Assembly: GCA_019649035.1 (NCBI GenBank)
Contig: BMAT01010317.1
Location: forward strand, 154,989-182,059
Source: Elysia marginata
Taxonomy: Eukaryota; Mollusca; Gastropoda; Plakobranchidae
Reading direction: 5' to 3'
DNA: 27,071 nt
The notes under the pieces are model-generated. The model ran no database searches and was not told the origin of the DNA. It was given only the letters and a program-made list of their open reading frames with translations. The position numbers were made by a program, and so were the translations under genes. Shown here piece after piece: positions 20,838-27,071 of this stretch (the stretch's first letter is position 1; each line of letters opens with the position of its first letter).

Positions 20838-22199
20838 CGAGGGTGGGCTGAAAATTAATGCAATTTCGCTGGTAACTTTTAACATATATTATCCTGGCAG
20901 CTGAAATTTTGGCATGCACACTGTCAAACCAAATAGCTTTCATGTGAGAGAAAATGGCATTTGTGTGACGCCATTGAGCACCAAAAATGCTTACGTCAAA
21001 ACCAATAACTGATGACCTTTGTCGACATTGTTTACGAACATGGCGTCTACTAAAGATGTTCGATTCAAACAGCGAGCTATCATTGACTTTCTGTCTTTTG
21101 AAGGTAGATCACCAAAGAAAATCTATCTACGGCTCAAAATGGTATAACTATAGGGAAGCATGTGTAGATTATTTCACTGTTTGTCGGTGGGTTTCATCAC
21201 TAAAAGGGGGAGACCCGACTGAATCAATATTGCGCGATCAAAAGCGTTCAAGTTGACCCCTGAGTGCTTCAAATGAGACTAATCAGAAAGCTGTTGACAA
21301 GGTGATTTTAGGCAATCGGCGCATTAAACAAAATGGTATTGCCAAAGAACTTGAAATTTCAAAAGAAAGAGTCCAGCATATCATTACAGATATTCTCGGC
21401 TACAGGAAAGTGTCTACAAGGTGGGTGCCGCGAATGTTGACTGATGAGATAAAAATGCAAAGAAAAACAATGTGTGCCAAACCACTGAAAGATTATGACG
21501 AAGAGGGCGAGGAATTCATTCAGCGGATTGTCACAGGAGATGAGTCCTGGGTACACCATTATGACCCTGAGAGCAAACGTCAGTTGATGGAATACAGGCA
21601 CAATGGCTCTCCTTCTCCGAGGAAATTCAAAATTGTTGCCTCTGCCAGAAAAGTGATGCTGGCTGTTTTCTGAAACTCAGAGGGAATTGTTCATTATAGA
21701 ATTTCTGAAACAAGGAAATACTATAAACTCAGAACGGTATATTTCTACGTTGAGAACTCTAAGTGTCATGCTTAAGCGTGTGCGCCCATCACAGCACGCA
21801 ATATTGCATCACAACAACCCCAGGCCTCATACAAGTCGTTTCGTCGTATTGCGCCATGCGCCTAGAGCCCAGACATTGCGCCAAGTGACTTAAACCTTTT
21901 TCCGAAATTAAAGGAACACCTCAGAGGAAACCATTACAAAATTGATGAAGATGTGGAGGCTACCGTTCGACATAAGTTCAGGCAAAAATGTGTGGACTTT
22001 TTCACCGACGGCATGCGTCAACTTGTACGTCGTTGGCAGCTATGTGTGGATTGGGGTGGAGACTACGTTTAAAAATAACAAAAAATGATAAAGCAGATAG
22101 GCCTACTTTAATCTTTCCATTGATACCATTTGTGTTTATGTACCTCTAAAATAAAGAAAAGTGAAGAAGGAAATGGCATTAATTATCAGGCCACCCTCG
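20838..22199 (+). mobile_element. Mariner (Tc1/mariner) DNA transposon, decayed copy with intact ends
   Basis: 1,362 bases flanked by TA at 20836-20837 and 22200-22201, the standard mariner target duplication. Terminal inverted repeats of about 25 bases begin CGAGGGTGG at both ends (CGAGGGTGGGCTGAAAATTA on the left, with two differences on the right). Inside is a broken transposase with mariner signatures. The element is plus-oriented and lies about 2.3 kb downstream of the arrestin-tail gene. Confidence 0.93.
21040..22072 (+). pseudogene. Mariner transposase pseudogene
   Basis: It begins ATG with MASTKDVRFKQRAIIDFLSF, the N-terminal helix-turn-helix region. Catalytic-domain landmarks are GDESWVHHYDPESKRQ (first Asp at 21539-21541), LHHNNPRPHT, and SPDIAPSDLNLFPKLKEHLR near the end, stopping at TAA 22070. 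The second catalytic Asp, normally in LHDNARPH, is His here (21810-21812). The frame shifts near 21140, 21690 and 21855, with stops at 21254 and 21671; the second falls where a Trp is usual. The family length is about 345 residues and the span agrees. It cannot make active enzyme. Confidence 0.9.
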
Positions 22200-22201
22200 T
22201 A

Positions 22202-22448
22202 GCTATTTTTGGAAAAAAGTATTTTTAGGCTTATATGAGGCATAATAAGTCGTTAGATTTGTGGGTCATATTTCGTTTGAAGAGGTCTTTACATGTATAA
22301 CTGTTATCTAAGGGAATGAGGCAGCCCTCTATGAGCTCTTTAAGCAGTTGGCAACCGACTCTGCGAAACATCACTCCAAAAACGATCGTCGCCAGCAGAG
22401 ATCCTGTTTCAGAGATGTGCAGCGGTTCGTCGTGATGCAGAGAGCCCC
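22202..22448. other. Unassigned spacer between mariner and SINE
   Basis: From about 22310 the base composition becomes less AT-rich than its surroundings and stays so to about 22890, interrupted by the SINE. This may be an older repeat or gene remnant into which the SINE inserted, but I cannot name it. Confidence 0.3.
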
Positions 22449-22461
22449 TGTGAAACAGTAA

Positions 22462-22712
22462 GGGGGCCTAGATAGCTCAGTTGGTAGTGGCTTCGCTCCG
22501 TGACCAAGAGGTCGCGGGTTCGAAACACAGCCGAGCACAGTCCGGGCCCCTACTGGTTGGGTCGGTGTCAGTATAATGTGACCGGCTGAGGCTAAGTCAT
22601 GGTATCCCCGCTGGTCTCTGGGTGACAGCCCGTAAATTGTCATTGGGACCCAAGCCCTGAGAGAGCACCTTTGAAGTGGAATTGGGCTTGTAAAAATACC
22701 CTTCGATTTCGA
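22462..22712 (+). mobile_element. tRNA-derived SINE with perfect 13-bp target duplication
   Basis: A 13-base direct repeat, TGTGAAACAGTAA, at 22449-22461 and 22713-22725 brackets 251 bases. The head has an A box (TAGCTCAGTTGG) and a B box (GGTTCGAAACA, off consensus at the last two positions). The core TGTCAGTATAATGTGACCGG at 22566-22585 matches the SINE at 7746-8045. The intact duplication suggests a fairly young insertion by a partner LINE. Confidence 0.85.
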
Positions 22713-22725
22713 TGTGAAACAGTAA

Positions 22726-22902
22726 AGGTTGGGAGGGAGAATCCGGTTAAGTTGAGTACCTGGTCCCAGAAACTGCAGTACGATGCTCTATGTGCTGTTC
22801 TCATGACAGGCATGTCAGTTCACCTCCAGGCCAACCCCCTCCTAAGAGATATTTTGACATTGAAGCCCAAGGCATTGATGAGTACAGTCATACAAAAACG
22901 TT
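22726..22902. other. Unassigned stretch, possible remnant of an older element
   Basis: Continues the sequence split by the SINE. A plus frame running through the SINE from 22671 is open to 23039, but its later part is only the repeat array and it has no recognised motif. I do not call it a gene. Confidence 0.3.
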
Positions 22903-23555
22903 ATTGCTTTATACCGAAACCAACCGAAACCAAGCGAAACCAAGCGAAACCTACCGAAACCAAGCGAAACCTACCGAAACCTAGTGAAACCCGACTACCG
23001 AAACCCACCGGAACCCAACTTTATCTAATGAATCAATAGTGCAGGCAGTTAAATCCACTATTGTTTTCTTTTAAAATGCTAATATCTAATGAAAATTATC
23101 GAAATATGTACCGATTTTGGCGGGTTTCGATATAAAGCAATTACTGTGGTATTGCTTTATACCGAAACCAAGCAAACCCACCGAAACCCAACTTTATTTA
23201 ACGATTCAATAGTGCAGGCAGTTCAATCCACTATTGTTTTAATTTAAAATCCTTATATCTAACGAAAATCATCGAAATATGTCCCGATTTTGGCGGGTTT
23301 TGGTATAAAGCAATTACTGTGGTATTGCTTCATACCGAAACCAAGCAAAACCCTCCGAAACCCGACTTTATCTAACGAATCAATAGTGCAGGCAGTTCAA
23401 TCCACTATTGTTTTCATTTAAAATCCTAATATCTAATGAAAATTATCGAATTGTGTCCCGATTTTAGCGGGTTTCGTTATAAAGCAATTACCGTGGTATT
23501 GCTTCATACCGAAACCAAGCGAAACCCGACTATCGAAATCCACCGAACTTTGGCC
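22903..23555. repeat. Tandem array of ~174-bp units with inverted-repeat ends
   Basis: Units start at 22903, 23151, 23324 and 23498 (the last cut short near 23555), with spacing 248, 173 and 174. Each starts ATTGCTTTATACCGAAACC or a close variant and each full unit ends with its inverse (GGTTT..TATAAAGCAAT), followed by a nine-base spacer such as TACTGTGGT. A unit is thus bounded by inverted repeats of about 19 bases, like a MITE, yet sits head to tail. The first unit is longer because of a 10-bp repeat expansion. Confidence 0.9.
22911..22990. repeat. 10-bp minisatellite inside the first array unit
   Basis: Eight consecutive 10-base blocks ending in GAAAC (variants of the decamer CAACCGAAAC), exactly in register. 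It accounts for most of the roughly 75 extra bases of the first unit and lies in its left inverted repeat. Confidence 0.9.
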
Positions 23556-24183
23556 CAACAACCTTTAATAAAAACTTGGTAGTAGCTAAATCAAAGCCCA
23601 AAGCCTTGGATTTCATCACAAACACGAGAGTTGGTTATTGCAATTGTAAAACACAACAAACCATAAGTTTCAACAATTTTTATTAAAAGTACAAAAAAAA
23701 ATCAAACAAACCAAGGACAATGTAAAAGATATATATACTCCAAAATATTGAACGATGTGACTTTCAACAATTCTCATAGGCTCATAGTTTAAGATTGTAT
23801 ATTTTTATGGTTGCTTTTAATTAGTATTATAGTGATGCAGATATAAGTCAATTTGAACACAAATTTTGGGTTTTGTGTTAAAAACACCAAATTAGGTTGA
23901 GGGCATAGGTTACTAAGGGAACGTAGATATTATGCCAAGCCGAATTTGTTCTCCAAAGTCCATAAATTTGAAAAATCCAGCATCGCCGCCGTCGAAGACA
24001 AAAATATGTAAACTGTCTTATGTAACGGTTTACACAAAAACATAAATGAGGTGTCTTTTCTTGTGTTTTGAGACATTAGAAATCCAATAGAACTTAGTTG
24101 ATAAATTGTGTATAAAACTTAATACTACATGTATATGATGAACTTAAATTCAGATGCTAACAGCTTACACATAAGAAGGATGC
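23556..24183. other. AT-rich intergenic sequence
   Basis: No gene, no clear repeat. Homopolymer A runs only. Confidence 0.5.
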
Positions 24184-24908
24184 AAATTTTTCAAGATCCC
24201 TACAGGACTACACAGTGAGAACAAGGGCCTTTTTCTCAATATAAAGAAAACTAAAATTGTCGATACTGATAGATGCAAAAGAACATCAGACATAACAGTT
24301 GATGGAGAGAAAGTTGAGTGCTTAGAAAACTTTGAATACCTTGGATCCAAAATTGAAGGAAATGGAAAATGTTCAAATGAAATCAAAAGGAGGACAGCCA
24401 TGGCCGTAGGACAGCTTAAGAAAATGGAAAAAATCTGGAAATGACAAGATAAGCAAACAAAGTTGAAAATCGTTTGCATATTTCCAACAGCCATCTATGG
24501 GTGCGAAGGATGGACCTTGACAACAGCAGACGAAAAGAAAATCAACGCTTTTGAAATGAAATGCTATAGGAGGATGCTCAGAATACCATGGATAGCAAAA
24601 AGAAAAAACACAGAAATCCTAAAAGGGTTAAAAGTGGGCCAGGACTGGTTATTGAACAACATCAAACAAGGAAACTATCATACTTCGGTCACCTAAAAAG
24701 ACACGACTCCCTAGAAAAGCACATATTGGAGGCAAGGCTTGAAAGCAAAAGAAGGAAAGGCCGACCAACAAGAAGATGGACTGAAGACATTAAGGAGTGG
24801 CTACAGATAAGCCCCAAAGAAGCTGGCAGAGAAGCCCAGAAGAGGGAGGTCTTTAGACGGAGGGTTCGGGAGGCAACGTCCACACAGACATGCCAGGTTG
24901 AGCGATGA
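24184..24908 (+). mobile_element. LINE (non-LTR retrotransposon) fragment, 3' end of the reverse transcriptase frame
   Basis: The translation reads as the end of the RT domain and the C-terminal region of an endonuclease/RT-type LINE: GLFLNIKKTKIV, ENFEYLGSKI, AIYGCEGWTLTTADEKKINA, FEMKCYRRMLRIPW, SYFGHLKRHDSLEKHIL, and RKGRPTRRWTEDIKEW, ending at TGA 24906. The active-site YADD and everything upstream are missing, the usual 5' truncation. An in-frame stop lies at 24442 and a one-base shift near 24670. RTE-like or a related clade is likely by the C-terminal motifs, but the clade is uncertain. Confidence 0.85.
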
Positions 24909-26489
24909 GCGAGCTACAGGACTGGGCATGCCTGGTACTGGTTCTTTACCAGTTGCCCCTAAAGAATCATTGATGCGCAAAACCATCACAGTAACTGTCA
25001 GAATATTTCACTGCTCAAACTTAGCTAGTTTTCTTTAATTAAGAAATGTTTCCATTTGGGCTTAGTTTCTCATTGTACAGTTAGCTGTATCTGTCCTCAT
25101 AAGAGAACATCCACAGACCGACAAGCATGAATGTAAACTTTATAGATTTTCTTTAAATTTGTAAAAAGTATTAATTTTGATAACATTTCTGCTTTTAGGC
25201 TACTGAAATTGCATTAAAATATTGAAAAATCGTAATTCCTGCAAAATTCGGCAAACATGCATCGCTGTATATTTTTGTTGAAATCTAAGACGGCCGCCAT
25301 CCCCGTGTAAACTATTTGTAAATTGTCATACTTTTGTGATTGAGGGCACAAAAACTAAAATGAGGTGATTTCAGCAAGTCTTCAGACATAAAAGATAAAA
25401 TGGAACTATGATTTAGATGGTAACGTTAATTCAAAACAGCATTGTGAGTAAAGTTACGTTACCCCTTGACCCCCATGTGCAATAGTACAAATGGCGCCTG
25501 ACATAAAAACATCGTCGCCGACAAAACATAAGGGCGTATTTGCAAAATTGGCGGTTTTGGGTTATCGACAACACCTGATTCCTCATGGTTTGGTCTATCT
25601 TATGACAAAATACATGTATAATGCATAGAATACTCATTTGCATAAGTATTCATCAAAGTTCCAATAGAGGAAAACACTTCAGCTATAATGGATGTCATAC
25701 AAAAAGATTTCAAAGCAAATGCAAAATGTAGGTACACACCAAACGCTTGAGATACACATTTGAAGCAGTGAAAAAACGTCGAAAATCTGTTGTCTGTCAT
25801 TGTGGGACATAGTATTTTCAGAAAGAATGTAGACAAAAACATGGTCATAATGATATGATGTATGTTCGAACTTTCTCAAACTGCATCCTAATGCTTTGTT
25901 GTAGATTTCAAATGCAATGACCAATGAATTTTTGTCCACCATTACAATGGACGCCCTTGTGTTTTTCCTTCATTTTTTAGCCGTTAATTTCCTTTGGATG
26001 ACATTGCATTTTCAATATTAAATGATGTAGTTTTGAGAGAAATACAGGGTAAGAGCTTTCTTATGACAGCCTTCATTTCTTATACTCTGTCTACCCCCAA
26101 CCGACAGAATCAGGACCTTTTGTCACAGCCTTACTTACATTATAATTCATCATCAATTATCTAAAAGTAAAAACGACGCATCAAAATGTCAGTGGATTTC
26201 ACCTCACGTTTCAAAGGAAAAGCATCTTAACAAAAAATTTTTAAAAGGTAACAAGATCTAGTTTGTGACATCAGCAACACACGCAAATCAAAGACAAAAA
26301 AGACACAGCTGACCTACTGCCTGGCCCTAAGCTTAGGCACATCTAAAATTGTGAAGTTAATTGATGACTTAAATTGAAAGAAAACATGAATCTCATAATT
26401 TTAAAAAAATGAAGTACTTGTTTTGGTACGTAATGCACTATAGATTAATAAACATGTGGCTTATATGCACATTAATAACAGAGAAAAAA
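24909..26489. other. AT-rich intergenic sequence
   Basis: The first few tens of bases may be the LINE's 3' untranslated end. Beyond that I see no gene on either strand and no clear repeat; short minus-strand open frames at 25431-25942 have no recognisable content. Confidence 0.5.
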
Positions 26490-27047
26490 ATTTATAACTT
26501 AACTCGCATTACTCAAAAGAAATACATATGGAAGGAATGATTGAAAAGAAATTGCTCAAACCGTTCGTGGCGCTAGTTTAAATAGAGGAAAAAACACCTA
26601 AAGTCATAAGTCTAATTCAAAACGGGTCGGGATATAGTTTGACAGGGATGCCAAATGATTACTTAATGACAAAAACGGAAAAATACTTTAACTTAATGTG
26701 GATATCATGCATGAATCGCATAGCTCAAAAGAAATACACATGGAAGGAATGGTTGAAAAGAAATTGCTCAAACCGTGCGTGACGCTAGTTTAAATAGAGG
26801 ACTAAATATCCAAATTTAAAAGGCTAATTCAAAACAAATCGGGATAGACTTTGACAGGGATGCCAAACGATTAGTTTGGGAAAAAACGGAAAATAGTTTC
26901 ATTCAATGGATAATATGCATAAATCGCATAACTCAAAAGAAATACATATGGAAGGAATGATTTACAAGGGATTGCTAAAACCCTGATGCAAGTTTCAATA
27001 GAGGAAAAAACACCCAAATTAATAAAACTAATTCAATAGGGGTCGGG
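26490..27047. repeat. Tandem satellite of ~210-bp units
   Basis: Corresponding points fall at 26511, 26723 and 26931 (motif CTCAAAAGAAATACATATGG or close), spacing 212 and 208. Other shared words in the same order are AATAGAGGA, CTAATTCAA, GTCGGGA and GACAGGGATGCC. The last unit is partly changed (the GTTCGTGGCGCTAG segment is shortened) and homology fades near 27047. It may begin somewhat before 26490 in a diverged unit. Confidence 0.85.
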
Positions 27048-27071
27048 ACAAGCGCGTAGCTACTCTAAGGC

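Noticed and set aside
22466-22540. A functional tRNA gene on the plus strand
   Set aside because: The B box is degenerate, the 3' half does not pair as a tRNA, and a 13-bp target duplication brackets a 251-base element.
22671-23039. A plus-strand coding frame with KPTETKRN-type repeats
   Set aside because: It spans a SINE end and the 10-bp repeat; the repeated peptide is only the translation of that minisatellite.
22903-23555. A CRISPR array
   Set aside because: Units are nearly identical along their whole length with no unique spacers, and the context is an animal genome.
25431-25942. Small minus-strand genes
   Set aside because: No recognisable motif, no splice or poly(A) context, and length within chance for AT-rich DNA.
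1-27071. Retrovirus-like, LTR or Polinton elements
   Set aside because: I found no paired long terminal repeats and no capsid, protease, integrase or envelope-like motifs.

Overview
The window looks like animal nuclear DNA: short protein-coding exons joined by clean GT-AG introns, AT-rich intergenic sequence, microsatellites, tRNA-derived SINEs, a mariner transposon and a LINE fragment. The repeat mix would suit a lophotrochozoan such as a mollusc, but nothing here fixes the taxon.

Positions 1 to about 18530 hold one plus-strand gene, cut off at its 5' end by the window edge. Six short exons (255-371, 1290-1470, 2761-2845, 3159-3356, 6205-6411, 8324-8420) encode most of an arrestin fold of alpha-arrestin (ARRDC/TXNIP) type. 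They are spliced, with every phase matching, to one 8.3-kb terminal exon (9500-17778). That exon encodes a tail of about 2,760 residues: an unrecognised folded-looking segment with clustered Cys/His, a long low-complexity linker, a very basic cluster, about 650 residues of K/E/D/Q/G-rich sequence with a 16-copy 27-bp minisatellite, a second linker, a small helical-looking segment and a Q/N/S/P/Y-rich prion-like end. The visible protein is 3,053 residues. Two AATAAA signals with a GT-rich tract follow, giving a 3' UTR of about 750 bases.

Introns carry microsatellites (one interrupted by four Ns) and two SINEs in opposite orientation (about 7235-7572 minus, 7746-8045 plus).

From 18530 to the end I see no host gene. 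The interval holds a decayed mariner with intact ends and TA duplications (20838-22199), a SINE with a perfect 13-bp target duplication (22462-22712), an array of about 174-bp units whose ends are inverted repeats (22903-23555), the 3' part of a LINE reverse transcriptase frame (24184-24908), and a tandem array of about 210-bp units near the right edge (26490-27047).

The most unusual object is the arrestin-headed giant protein. No signature of a bacterial-type or viral system is visible.
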